64,000 nt of DNA, taken from positions 124,001-188,000 of the forward strand of contig NZ_AP025017.1 of assembly GCF_019974135.1 (NCBI RefSeq). The letters run 5' to 3'. Both the position numbers and the translations under genes were made by a program. Below the pieces are notes generated by a model. The model made no database searches and was not told the origin of the DNA. It worked only from the letters and a program-made list of their open reading frames with translations. This DNA is from Actinomyces capricornis (GTDB taxonomy: Bacteria; Actinomycetota; Actinomycetes; Actinomycetales; Actinomycetaceae). Below are positions 18,526 through 26,914 of this stretch, piece after piece. How positions within the stretch are numbered: position 1 is the stretch's first letter; every line of letters starts with the position of its first letter.

Positions 18526-20108
18526 GCCCGACCCCACTTCGCCTCGACGGCCTGGGCCATGACGGGGGCGTCGTTGTAGCGGATGAACTCCCCGGCAGCC
18601 TCCAGGAAGGGCTCATGGCCCTTGCCGGTGACGATGACGGTGTCCTGGGGGCCGCACAGCTCCACACCGCGGCGCACGGCGTCGCCCCGCCAGGTGGTGA
18701 TCTCCTCGACGTCCTCCATCGTGGGGCGCACCTGGCGCACCCCCTCCAGGATGGCGTCGCGGATGAGCTGGGGGTCCTCACTGCGGGGGTTCTCGTCGGT
18801 GACCACCAGGACGTCGGCCAGCCTGGCGCAGACCTGGCCCAGCATGGGCCGCTTGCCCTGGTCGCGGTCCCCGTCGGAGCCGAAGACGACGATGAGGCGA
18901 CCGGGGGTGATGGGCCGCACCGCCTGGAGGGCCAGCTCCATGGCGTCGGGGGTGTGGGCGAAGTCCACGATGCACAGCCCGCGGCCGTTCTCGCGGTTGT
19001 TGATGCGCTGCATGCGCCCGGGGATGTTGTGGGCGCCGGCCAGGGCGGTCACGGCGGTGTCGGCCGGGACGCCGGCGCGGATGGCCATCACCAGGGCCAG
19101 GGCGGCGTTCTGGACGTTGACCAGGCCGGGCAGCGGGCAGGAGGCGGCCAGCTCCTCGCCGTCGGGCCCGTGGAGGGTGAAGGTGGTGGCGGCGGCCTCC
19201 AGGGAGACCTCGGCGTCGTCGACCCACCAGTCGGCGGGGGTGGAGCCGGGGTAGGCGCGCAGGGTCTCGACGGGGATGGCGCTGGTCTCGGCCAGGCGCC
19301 GGCCCCACTGGTCGTCGACGCAGACCACGCCGCGGCGCGCGTGGGCGGGGGTGAACAGCTGGGCCTTGGCCTCCAGGTACTCCTCCATGGTGTGGTGGAA
19401 GTCCAGGTGGTCGCGCTGGAGGTTGGTGAAGCCGGCGACGTCGATCTCGGTGGCGTCCAGGCGGTGCAGGACGATGGCGTGGCTGGAGGCCTCCAGGCAG
19501 GCGGCTCCCACGCCCTCCTCCACGGCCATGGCCAGCAGTCGCTGGAGGACGGGGGCCTCCACGGTGGTGCGGGGCGACTCCACGGAGGTGGCGCCCACCC
19601 GCAGCTCGACGGTGCCGGCCACCATGGTCGCCCCGGTGTGGGCGCGCATGATCGCGTCGAGGAAGTAGGAGGTGGTGGTCTTGCCATTGGTTCCGGTCAC
19701 CGCGGTGGTGATGAGGCGCCGCGAGGGGTGGTGGTAGACCTCGGCGGCCAGGGGGCCGGCGACCTGGCGCGGGTCGGGGCAGGTGAGCACCGCCACGCCG
19801 GGGCAGGTGCTGGCGACGATGGAGGCCCCCTCGGCGTCGGTGACCACTGCCACGGCGCCGGCCTCGACGGCCTGGGCGGCGTAGCGGGCGCCGTGCACGG
19901 TGAAGCCGGGCAGGGCCACGAAGATCTCGCCGGGGGCGACGTCGCCGGAGTCCATGCTCACACCGGTGACGGCGAGGTCCTCCAGGGCCGCCCCCTGGGC
20001 GGAGGGGTGGGGCGTCAGGGAGTGTGCTGCCGCCAGGGTGCTCAGGGCGACAGGAGCATTGTGCTGCGGCCGCAGTGCTGCTGCCGACTGGTAGGCCTGG
20101 TTGGTCAT
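18522..20108 (-). CDS. murE: UDP-MurNAc-tripeptide synthetase MurE
   Basis: MurE adds the third peptide residue. SMDSGDVAPGEIFVALPG, TAVTGTNGKTTTSYFLDAIM, CLEASSHAI and IVDFAHTPDAMELAL identify it (528 aa). The residue-3 selection motif, normally DNPR in diaminopimelate enzymes, reads ENPR within VVTDENPRSEDP (about 438-446). This matters because Actinomyces walls usually carry L-Lys or L-Orn there, so the substrate should not be assumed. A TAGATT eight bases before the start and a 157-bp upstream gap suggest an extra internal promoter. Confidence 0.95.
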   Translation of the reverse strand: MTNQAYQSAAALRPQHNAPVALSTLAAAHSLTPHPSAQGAALEDLAVTGVSMDSGDVAPGEIFVALPGFTVHGARYAAQAVEAGAVAVVTDAEGASIVASTCPGVAVLTCPDPRQVAGPLAAEVYHHPSRRLITTAVTGTNGKTTTSYFLDAIMRAHTGATMVAGTVELRVGATSVESPRTTVEAPVLQRLLAMAVEEGVGAACLEASSHAIVLHRLDATEIDVAGFTNLQRDHLDFHHTMEEYLEAKAQLFTPAHARRGVVCVDDQWGRRLAETSAIPVETLRAYPGSTPADWWVDDAEVSLEAAATTFTLHGPDGEELAASCPLPGLVNVQNAALALVMAIRAGVPADTAVTALAGAHNIPGRMQRINNRENGRGLCIVDFAHTPDAMELALQAVRPITPGRLIVVFGSDGDRDQGKRPMLGQVCARLADVLVVTDENPRSEDPQLIRDAILEGVRQVRPTMEDVEEITTWRGDAVRRGVELCGPQDTVIVTGKGHEPFLEAAGEFIRYNDAPVMAQAVEAKWGRA

Positions 20109-20265
20109 GGTTCCTCAATCTATCGCGGGCGCTGACTGTGGATCTCCCACAGGAGGGCTCCAGGGGCGGTTGGGCGCGTGCTGGTGATCACTGTCCTTTT
20201 CGGTATTCCATGGTCGGTGACGATGACGGCCGGCCGCGGTGGTGGCCGCCGGCCGTTGCCGCGCC

Positions 20266-22050
20266 TCAGAGTCCCTGCTCCTCCTCGGCCTGCCGGGCGG
20301 CGGCTGCCGCGATGACCGAGGGGTCCGGCGCGATGCCCATGGACTGCATGGCGGCCAGGGCGACCTCCCGGAAGACGGGGGCGGCCACGGTCCCGCCGTA
20401 GACGCCGTTGGGGCGGTAGATGATGACGGCGATGGCCAGGGCGGGGGCGCGCGCGGGCAGGAAGCCGACGAAGGAGGCCACGGTGCCGTCCTCGGTGAGG
20501 ATCTCGGTGGTACCGGTCTTGCCGGCCACCAGGTAGCCGTCGATGGAGGCGGCCTCGGCGGTGCCCCCCTCCTGGGTGACGCCGATGAGCATCTCGGTCA
20601 TGGTGGCGGCCGTGGCCTCGGTGACGACCCGCACGCCCTCGGGCTGCTCCTGGGGGGTGACTCGGCCCTCGGCGTCGATCCAGGCGTCCACGATGCGGGG
20701 GGCCACGCGCACGCCCTTGTTGGCGATGGCCGCCAGGGACTGGACGGCCTGGAGGGTGGTGGTGGCCAGGCCCTGGCCGAACATGGTGGTGTAGCGGGTG
20801 CGGTCGTCCCACTGGTCGGGGGTGGTGATGATGCCGGAGGACTCCGCGGGCATCTCGATGCCGGTGGCCGTGCCCCAGCCGAACCTCTCCATGTAGGAGT
20901 GGCGCACCTCATCGCTCAGGGTCTCGCCGACCTGGATGGTTCCCACATTGGAGGACTCGGCCAGCACCTGGGCGGTGGTGAGCACCTGGTCCTCGTGGTG
21001 GTGGGCGTCGTGGAAGGACTGCCCGTTGGCGGTGGTCCAGGTGTAGGGCACGCTCCAGGTGTCCTCGGGGGTGATGGTCCCCTCCTCGATGGCGGTGGCG
21101 AAGGTGACGACCTTGCCCACACTGCCGGGCTCGAAGACGGCCTGGACCGAGCGGGCGGCGCGGTTGTCCTCCGAGGAGGCCGCGGGGTCGGAGGGGTCCA
21201 CGGAGTCGGAGTCGGCCAGGACGACGACCTTGCCGGTGTCGGGCTCCATGGCCACCACCGCGCCCCACAGGGCGCCCTCGGCGGCCACGACCTTGTCGAT
21301 GGCGCCCTGGGCGATCGACTGCAGGTCGGGGTTGAGGGTGGTGCGCACCGTGGAGCCGGGGATGGCCTCGGTGTCCTCCTGCTCCCCGGTGGGGATGATG
21401 ACGCCGGTGCGCCCGATCTCCTCGCTGCCCCGCCCGTCGGTGCCGGTGAGCAGCTCATCCTGGGTCAGCTCCAGTCCGGCGGCCCCGTGGAGCCGGCGGC
21501 CCTCGCCCTCGCTGGTGAAGCCCAGGACATTGCCGGCCACCCTCCCGGCGGGGTAGGTGCGGGTGGTGCGCTGGTCCGGCTCGATGCCCGGGATGCCCAG
21601 GGCCTTGATCTTGCGCCAGGTATCGGGGTTGACCCGCTCGGCGATGATCGTGTAGGTCGAGTCCCCCACCAGGGCCGCCCCCAGCTCCAGGCGGTCCAGG
21701 TCCAGGATGGGGGCGAGCTGGGCGGCCGCAGCCGCGGCGCCGTAGCCCACGACGACGTTGGCGGCCTGGCCGGCCTGCTCGGGCCGGTCCTCGGTGTGCT
21801 CGTACTGGGCGACCAGGACCTGGTTGACCCCGATGTCGTAGGTCACCGCCGAGGAGGCCAGGACGGTGCCGTCACGGCCGGTGATGTCGCCGCGCGGGGC
21901 GCGGTTGACCCAGGACACGGTGCGCTCGGCCTTGGCCTTGTCCGCCAGCTCGGGGCCGGCGACCACCTGGAGGTAGGTGGTGCGCACGGCGAGGATGCCG
22001 AAGAGCCCGGCACCCCCGAGCTGCAGCACCTGACGACGCGAGGGGTTCAC
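20266..22050 (-). CDS. ftsI: Class B penicillin-binding protein, septal transpeptidase
   Basis: This 594-aa membrane-anchored enzyme cross-links septal peptidoglycan. After an N-terminal membrane segment comes the dimerisation domain (APRGDITGRDGTVLASS). The transpeptidase domain has SVGK (nucleophile Ser at about 310), SSN (about 371) and KTGT (about 507). The cytoplasmic part is only about seven residues and carries SRRQVLQLGGAG, which looks like a twin-arginine signal. The GTG start lies 6 nt after the ftsL-like stop with a weak ribosome site. It is the partner of FtsW in the same cluster. Confidence 0.95.
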   Translation of the reverse strand: MNPSRRQVLQLGGAGLFGILAVRTTYLQVVAGPELADKAKAERTVSWVNRAPRGDITGRDGTVLASSAVTYDIGVNQVLVAQYEHTEDRPEQAGQAANVVVGYGAAAAAAQLAPILDLDRLELGAALVGDSTYTIIAERVNPDTWRKIKALGIPGIEPDQRTTRTYPAGRVAGNVLGFTSEGEGRRLHGAAGLELTQDELLTGTDGRGSEEIGRTGVIIPTGEQEDTEAIPGSTVRTTLNPDLQSIAQGAIDKVVAAEGALWGAVVAMEPDTGKVVVLADSDSVDPSDPAASSEDNRAARSVQAVFEPGSVGKVVTFATAIEEGTITPEDTWSVPYTWTTANGQSFHDAHHHEDQVLTTAQVLAESSNVGTIQVGETLSDEVRHSYMERFGWGTATGIEMPAESSGIITTPDQWDDRTRYTTMFGQGLATTTLQAVQSLAAIANKGVRVAPRIVDAWIDAEGRVTPQEQPEGVRVVTEATAATMTEMLIGVTQEGGTAEAASIDGYLVAGKTGTTEILTEDGTVASFVGFLPARAPALAIAVIIYRPNGVYGGTVAAPVFREVALAAMQSMGIAPDPSVIAAAAARQAEEEQGL

Positions 22051-22056
22051 GGGCGC

Positions 22057-22521
22057 CTACTCTGCCTGAGCGGCGGTGCCGTTGGTGAGCCGGTTGCCGT
22101 TGAGGTCCACCACTCCGGGGGCGCCGGCCGGGACCATGCCCAGCTCGGTGGCCTTGGCGGCCAGGGTGTCGGGGGCCGAGGCCTCCTGGACCTGCGTGCG
22201 CAGCGTCTCGACGTGGTCGTTCATGATGTTGACCTCGACCTGCACCTCCTTCATCCGGTAGGCGGTGGAGGCCATCTGGGCGTTGAGGAGCATGGAGGCC
22301 ACCAGGGCCCCGGCCAGGATGATGATGTTCATCGCCAGGAAGGGCAGGGTGGAGCGCGCCGGGGCGGCCGCGCGGATGACGCGCAGGTTCGGCCGGGTGG
22401 CGGGCGCCTGGCTGCGGGCACGCGCGGTGGACGCGCCGGCCCCGGCCGCGGCGCTCCAGCTCGTCGCGGCGCGGCGGGCCCCGGCGGGCCGTGTGGCACG
22501 GGCAGTGGCGGTGGCGCTCAT
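22057..22521 (-). CDS. ftsL: FtsL/DivIC-like septum protein
   Basis: This is a 154-aa bitopic protein. A basic Ala/Arg-rich cytoplasmic part (1-60) precedes a membrane segment (FLAMNIIILAGALVASMLL, about 62-80) and an external coiled coil beginning YRMKEVQVEVNIMNDHVETLRTQVQ. It ends with the DivIC-like ATELGMVPAGAPGVVDL. Sequence identity among FtsL proteins is low, so the call rests on topology and position between rsmH and ftsI. The ATG has AGGAGGGG seven bases upstream and overlaps the rsmH stop (ATGA). Confidence 0.85.
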   Translation of the reverse strand: MSATATARATRPAGARRAATSWSAAAGAGASTARARSQAPATRPNLRVIRAAAPARSTLPFLAMNIIILAGALVASMLLNAQMASTAYRMKEVQVEVNIMNDHVETLRTQVQEASAPDTLAAKATELGMVPAGAPGVVDLNGNRLTNGTAAQAE

Positions 22522-23666
22522 CGGTGTGCCCCTCCTGGGTTGCGTGTGTGTCGTTGGGCTCGTGGTGATCGTGGTGCTCGGCGCGGCTGGCGCGGCGAGT
22601 GGGGCCCCGGTGCGGGGCCGGTGGGCCGCTCCACCCCCAGTGCAGGGGCCCGGAGGGCCTCGCGGGTGCGCATGGCGGCGCGCAGGCGCACGCTGGCCGA
22701 GCGCGGATTGGACTCGATCTCCTGGGCGTCGGCCTTGATGGCGCCGTGGGTGAGGAGCTCGAGGTAGGGCTGGTCGGCCTCCGGGATGAGGGGAAGGCCC
22801 TCGGGGGCGCGCGAGGCGGCCCCGGCGGCCAGGACCTGCTTGACGATGCGGTCCTCCAGGGACTGGTAGGACTCCACCACCAGGCGCCCACCCACGCGCA
22901 GGGCGTCCAGCGCGCGGGGCAGGGCCCGCTGGAGGACGTCGAGCTCGGAGTTGACCGCGATGCGCAGGGCCTGGAAGGTGCGCTTGGCCGGGTGCCCCCC
23001 GCTGCGCCGGGCGGCGGCGGGCACCGATGCGCGCACCAGCTCGGCCAGCTCGGCGGTGCTGCCCACGGCCCGGCCCTCCTCGCGGCGGCGCACCAGGGCG
23101 GCGGCGATCCGCGGGGCGAAGCGCTCCTCGCCGTAGGTGCGCAGGATCCAGACCAGCTCCTCCTGACTGGCCTGCTCCAGCAGCTCCTGAGCGGTGGTGC
23201 CACTGCCCTGGTCCATGCGCATGTCCAGGGGTGCGGGCCGCGCATAGGAGAAGCCCCGCTCGACCTCGTCGAGCTGGAGGGAGGAGACGCCCAGGTCCAT
23301 GAGGACCGCGTCCACACCCCCCGGGCCGCCATCGCGGGCCTGCCCGGCATGGCTCCAGGCGACCTCGTCGATGCGGTCGTAAGTGGTGTGCACGGCCTGG
23401 AAGCGCGGACCGAAGCGCGCCAGTCGCTCGGTGGCCAGGGCGATCGCCTGGGCATCGCGATCGATGCCGATGACGGTGAGGCGCTCGAAGCGCTCCAGGG
23501 CGGCCTCGGTGTGGCCGCCCATGCCCAGCGTGCCGTCGATCATCACCGGGGCCGGCACGTCCTGGAGGGCGGGGGCCAGGAGGTCCAGGCAGCGCTCGAG
23601 CAGCACGGGGGTGTGCCGCTGCGCCGCCCCCGGCGCTGCGCCCGGGGTACCTGCCCTCGCCGTCAT
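22518..23666 (-). CDS. rsmH: 16S rRNA m4C1402 methyltransferase
   Basis: RsmH (MraW) methylates N4 of C1402 in the ribosomal P site using SAM. HTPVLLERCLDLL, MIDGTLGMGGHTEAAL (SAM motif I) and VIGIDRDAQAIALA identify the N-terminal part; LMDLGVSSLQLDEVERGFSY and TFQALRIAVNSELDVL follow. AGGAGG lies seven bases before ATG 23666. A basic tail of about 50 residues follows the core. An unusual leader of tandem 11-mers and a perfect hairpin separates it from mraZ. Confidence 0.96.
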   Translation of the reverse strand: MTARAGTPGAAPGAAQRHTPVLLERCLDLLAPALQDVPAPVMIDGTLGMGGHTEAALERFERLTVIGIDRDAQAIALATERLARFGPRFQAVHTTYDRIDEVAWSHAGQARDGGPGGVDAVLMDLGVSSLQLDEVERGFSYARPAPLDMRMDQGSGTTAQELLEQASQEELVWILRTYGEERFAPRIAAALVRRREEGRAVGSTAELAELVRASVPAAARRSGGHPAKRTFQALRIAVNSELDVLQRALPRALDALRVGGRLVVESYQSLEDRIVKQVLAAGAASRAPEGLPLIPEADQPYLELLTHGAIKADAQEIESNPRSASVRLRAAMRTREALRAPALGVERPTGPAPGPHSPRQPRRAPRSPRAQRHTRNPGGAHR

Positions 23667-23692
23667 GACCCTGCCTCCTTCCTGCGCGGTCC

Positions 23693-23736
23693 GGTTGCTG
23701 TCCGATTGCTGTCTGGTTGTTGCCTGGTTGCTGTCC
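23693..23736 (-). repeat. Four tandem 11-bp repeats in the mraZ-rsmH gap
   Basis: Four head-to-tail 11-mers are present: GGTTGCTGTCC, GATTGCTGTCT, GGTTGTTGCCT and GGTTGCTGTCC (plus-strand orientation). The first and last are identical and the middle ones differ at two to three positions. They sit 27-70 nt upstream of rsmH, on the leader of its mRNA. Confidence 0.8.
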
Positions 23737-23775
23737 GGTGGTGCCGGCGGGCCCCGATTCCCGTCTGCGCCGACA

Positions 23776-23796
23776 CTGAACCCACGAAGGGTTCAG
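23776..23796 (-). terminator. Perfect hairpin between mraZ and rsmH
   Basis: CTGAACCC and GGGTTCAG pair perfectly (8 bp) around ACGAA. There is no T-run, so it may act as a partial terminator, a processing site or a stability element that separates mraZ expression from the rest of the cluster. Confidence 0.5.
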
Positions 23797-23943
23797 GGAG
23801 GGCCGAGGGGTGGGGCGGCGTCGGGGATCCGCACCGCCAGGACTCCTCCCGTGGTTCCGGCGCCGGGGAAGAGGCGTCGGACTCGGCATCGGGCGGAGAC
23901 CTCACGAGGCGGGTCGCCGATAGCTGGCTGTCTCGGTTGTGTC

Positions 23944-24375
23944 TCAGAAGAAGCCGGGGATGATCTCCTCGGCGGTTTCGGCGAAGACCTGCTCCTGAGC
24001 GGTCAGGTAGTCGCTCCATGCGGTGGCGTCCCAGATCTCCACGCGGGCACCGGCGCCGATGACCGCGAGGTCGCGGGTCAGGCCGGCGTAGGCCCTCAGC
24101 GGAGCGGGCAGCGTGATGCGGCCCTGCTTGTCCGGGATCTGCGAGTCGGCGCCCGAGAGCATGACGCGGATGTAGTCGCGCGCCTGCTTCTGCGCCAGGG
24201 GCGCCTCACGCAGCTGGGCGTACATGCGCTCGAACTCGGCAGTGGTGAAGGCGTACAGGCAGTGCTCCTGACCCCGGGTCAGGACGATTCCGCCTGCCAG
24301 CTCCTCACGGAACTTGGCCGGGAGGATGAGACGGCCTTTCTCATCCAGCTTCGGGGCATGCGTGCCCAGGAACAT
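23944..24375 (-). CDS. mraZ: MraZ, dcw-cluster transcriptional regulator
   Basis: This 143-aa protein has two SpoVT/AbrB-like DNA-binding domains. The first is [25 protein letters not shown] (1-26) and the second is centred on [21 protein letters not shown] (about 78-98). MraZ oligomers bind spaced repeats in front of their own gene and usually repress the cluster. A strong AAGGAGGTG site precedes the ATG. Repeats matching such operators lie 33-58 nt upstream. Confidence 0.96.
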   Translation of the reverse strand: MFLGTHAPKLDEKGRLILPAKFREELAGGIVLTRGQEHCLYAFTTAEFERMYAQLREAPLAQKQARDYIRVMLSGADSQIPDKQGRITLPAPLRAYAGLTRDLAVIGAGARVEIWDATAWSDYLTAQEQVFAETAEEIIPGFF

Positions 24376-24407
24376 CGGGCACCTCCTTCCCCTCGGCTAC
24401 CCGTGCG

Positions 24408-24433
24408 CCCCACCTTACTCCACTTTCCTCCCC
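24408..24433 (-). promoter_or_regulatory. mraZ: MraZ operator repeats
   Basis: On the minus strand three G-rich boxes follow at exact 10-bp steps: GGGGAGGAAA, GTGGAGTAAG and GTGGGGCG. Helically phased TGGG/GTGG repeats with short spacers are the known target type of MraZ. Their position just upstream of mraZ fits autoregulation of the whole dcw cluster. Confidence 0.7.
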
Positions 24434-24622
24434 TTTATCCCTAGCGTGCCCCGCGGCGGGATCACAACTGCATCTCTGCTCCCCGCCGTTGCAAGGGATT
24501 CTCGGGGTGGTGTGAAGTGGAGGAGCCTGGCGGCCACGGCGTGGTGCACCCTCCCACCCCACCTCCGCTTCCAGGCCTCAGACAGGGCCGTTGCAGGTGC
24601 AGCACAGGAATGGGGTGCGGTG

Positions 24623-24649
24623 GGCCGATGCCGGGCACTGGCATCGGCC
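24623..24649 (-). terminator. Second hairpin downstream of the DUF3040 gene
   Basis: GGCCGATGCC and GGCATCGGCC form a perfect 10-bp stem with a GGGCACT loop, without a T-run. It follows the stronger hairpin at 24705-24739 and may act as a back-up terminator insulating mraZ. Confidence 0.5.
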
Positions 24650-24704
24650 GCGCGGATCCGGGCGGGGTGGGAGGTGGAGCGCGGTGGCGGGCATCGAAGG
24701 ACGA

Positions 24705-24739
24705 CGATCCCGCCGTCGGAGGATGCGACGGCGGGATCG
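24705..24739 (-). terminator. Terminator of the DUF3040 gene
   Basis: A perfect 13-bp stem (24705-24717 with 24727-24739) encloses a 9-nt loop, 42 nt after the DUF3040 stop. No T-tract follows, as is common for actinobacterial terminators. Confidence 0.65.
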
Positions 24740-24780
24740 GGTGGAGCGGCTGCGGTGGAGGAGTGTGGAGGGGCGGGGGA

Positions 24781-25194
24781 TCAGCCCTGGGAATCGCGGC
24801 GCCGGTCCCAGCGCTCGGACTGGCGGTCCATGAAGGAGGAGCCCGAGGCCCGAGGGCCGGAGGGCCGCTTGGGCCCCCGGCGGGGCGAGGAGGAGCCCGG
24901 GTCCTTGGGCCCACTGCTGACGCGGGTCAGCGCCAGGCTCACCCCCCAGACCGCGACGGCGAAGCCCGCGACCCCCAGCAGGATCGAGACCAGACCGTGA
25001 CCTACGGAGACTCCCCCGACCAGGAGGCTCAGGCCCACCAGGACCAGGGCCACCCCGGCGCCGACATGGCGGGGGGAGGGGCGCGACAGGCGGCGCTCGT
25101 CGCGCTCAAGGGTGTCGGCCAGGGCGGGATCCTCCTGATGCAGCTGGGATTCCAGGTCACGTAGAACCTGCTGCTCTCGCTCTGACAGTGCCAT
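24781..25194 (-). CDS. DUF3040 membrane protein
   Basis: This 137-aa protein starts MALSEREQQVLRDLESQLHQEDPALADTL, the hallmark of the actinobacterial DUF3040 family. It then has two adjacent hydrophobic helices (VGAGVALVLVGLSLLVGGVSV and LVSILLGVAGFAVAVWGVSLAL, about 43-84) and a basic, Gly/Arg-rich tail. Its function is unknown; in many Actinobacteria the family sits next to dinB or mraZ, as here. ATG 25194 has GAGGAG upstream and is preferred over the codon at 25206. Confidence 0.88.
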   Translation of the reverse strand: MALSEREQQVLRDLESQLHQEDPALADTLERDERRLSRPSPRHVGAGVALVLVGLSLLVGGVSVGHGLVSILLGVAGFAVAVWGVSLALTRVSSGPKDPGSSSPRRGPKRPSGPRASGSSFMDRQSERWDRRRDSQG

Positions 25195-25385
25195 GGTGCT
25201 CCTCATTTTCTGTGAGCCGTACGCGGGCTCCTGCCCGGTGCGCTCCGGGCGGTCGGCGACGGCCGTCCGGGCTCAGGGACCCTCCTTCAACAATAGGCGT
25301 TATGCGCCCCGGGGGAAAACCTGGCCCTGCACTTCCCAGGGGCTCGGGCGGCGCCTGCTCCCAGCGGCCCACCGGGTCAGGGGGC

Positions 25386-26615
25386 TCACCCGGAGGGCGG
25401 GCGGGGCCTGCCCAGCAGACTGGCCGGGGCCAGTGCCTGCCGGCCCCAGCGCCGGCGCACCTCGTCGGCGGCCCGCTCAGGCGCCCCGCGGCGGGGATCG
25501 TCGTCCAGGAGGAGCTGGACGCCGTCGTCCCCACGGGACAGTCCCTCCACCCGCACCCCCAGGAGCCGGAAGCCTCCCCCGGGAGTGGGCAGGGCCTCGA
25601 ACAGGGCGCTGACGGTCTGCCAGATGTCGCGCGCCAGGTCGGTGGGGACCGACAGGGTGCGCGAGCGGGTGACCGTGGTGAAGTCGGCGCCGCGGGCCTT
25701 GAGGACGACCACCCGGCAGCGCAGGTCGCCGGCGCGCAGGCGGGCGGCGCACTGGTGGGTCTGGTCCAGAAGGATCGTGCGGGCATGTTCGCGGTCGGTC
25801 AGCGTGGTGTAGAAGGTGGACTCCGTGCCCACCGACTTCTCCTCGCGCCCGGGGCTGACCGGGCGCGGGTCGATGCCGTGGGCCAGGTCGTGCAGGTGCC
25901 TGCCCGCGGCGGCCCCCAGGATCCGCTCCAGGCGGCGCACATCGGTGGCGGCCAGGGTGCGCACGTCGGTGATGCCCCAGCGGGCCAGCCGCTCGGCGCT
26001 GCGGGCCCCCACCCCCCACAGGGCCTCCACGGGCAGGATGTTGAGGAAGTCCTGGGTGGCCTGGGCGGGGATGAGCAGGACGCCGTCGGGCTTGGCGTGG
26101 GCCGAGGCGAGCTTGGCGACGAACTTGGTCGAGGCGATCCCCACCGAGGCGGGGACCCCGATGCGCTGGCGCACCTGGGCCCGGATCCACGCGGCGATCC
26201 GGAGAGGACTGCCCATGCGCCTCCTGGAGCCGCTGACATCCAGGAAGGCCTCGTCGACGCTGAGCCGCTCGACCAGGGGCGTGACCTCGTCCAGGACCGC
26301 CATGATGCGGGCCGAGACCTGGGAGTAGAGGCGGTGGCGCACGGGTAGGACGACGGCCTGCGGGCAGCGCCGGGTGGCCTCGGCCATGGACATGGCCGAG
26401 GCCACGCCGTAGGCGCGGGCCTCATAGGAGGCGGCCGAGACCACGCCGCGCCCGTCCTGGCCGCCGACGATCACCGGTCGCCCGGCCAGCTCGGGGTGCT
26501 CCAGGAGCTCGACGGAGGCGAAGAAGGCATCCATGTCCACATGGAGGATGGGGGTGGCCGAGTCGTCCTGGCCCCAGGAGCGCCGCGCCGCCTGGGAGCG
26601 CGGGGCCCGGCTCAT
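25386..26615 (-). CDS. dinB: DNA polymerase IV (Y-family translesion polymerase)
   Basis: This error-prone polymerase copies damaged templates. ILHVDMDAFFASVELLEHPELAG (about 23-45) carries the first catalytic Asp, and LSVDEAFLDVSGSRRRMG the second acidic pair. GIASTKFVAKLASAHAKPDG and GVGARSAERLARWGI (HhH) follow, then the little-finger domain. The start at 26615 (MSRAPRSQAARR) has GGGAG six bases upstream and gives 409 aa. No beta-clamp motif was obvious at the C-terminus. A small GCCCGG/CCGGGC hairpin at 25233-25250 may end it. Confidence 0.93.
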   Translation of the reverse strand: MSRAPRSQAARRSWGQDDSATPILHVDMDAFFASVELLEHPELAGRPVIVGGQDGRGVVSAASYEARAYGVASAMSMAEATRRCPQAVVLPVRHRLYSQVSARIMAVLDEVTPLVERLSVDEAFLDVSGSRRRMGSPLRIAAWIRAQVRQRIGVPASVGIASTKFVAKLASAHAKPDGVLLIPAQATQDFLNILPVEALWGVGARSAERLARWGITDVRTLAATDVRRLERILGAAAGRHLHDLAHGIDPRPVSPGREEKSVGTESTFYTTLTDREHARTILLDQTHQCAARLRAGDLRCRVVVLKARGADFTTVTRSRTLSVPTDLARDIWQTVSALFEALPTPGGGFRLLGVRVEGLSRGDDGVQLLLDDDPRRGAPERAADEVRRRWGRQALAPASLLGRPRPPSG

Positions 26616-26902
26616 GGCACTCCCCCGCCCCGAGGCCCCATGGTCCCCCCGATCCCCCTGGTCCCACCGCATTGGGGGCGCAGCAGGCGGGCACCGGCCC
26701 AGCCGTTGGGCGGGGTCGATGCCATCACTACCGGCGCGGCCGACATGGGCCCGCGCATTGCCGGGATCGCCGGGATCAACACTGCTGCCAGGGACCTGCT
26801 CCTCACACTCACATCGCTGCGCGGCCGACGGCGGCCCCCGTCCTGAGGCTGCCGGCTGGGGATGGCACGGGCTGCCTGCGGGGGCCGGGGCCACGTCCAG
26901 GC

Positions 26903-26914
26903 TAACGTGCTCCT
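26903..26914 (+). promoter_or_regulatory. -10 box with leaderless spacing to GTG 26915
   Basis: TAACGT ends six bases before GTG 26915, the same geometry as the other leaderless genes in this window. That GTG opens a 14-codon frame which ends at the annotated start of the next gene. Confidence 0.5.

Larger units (their letters stand above)
24376..24780. other. Non-coding region upstream of mraZ
   Basis: This 405-bp stretch holds the MraZ operator and presumed dcw promoter at its left side, and two strong hairpins at its right side that end transcription of the DUF3040 gene. I saw no convincing gene. Confidence 0.7.

Noticed and set aside
20239..22767. An 842-codon plus-strand open frame opposite ftsI and its neighbours
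   Set aside because: Antisense shadow with repetitive Gly/Gln/Leu composition and no ribosome site or motif.
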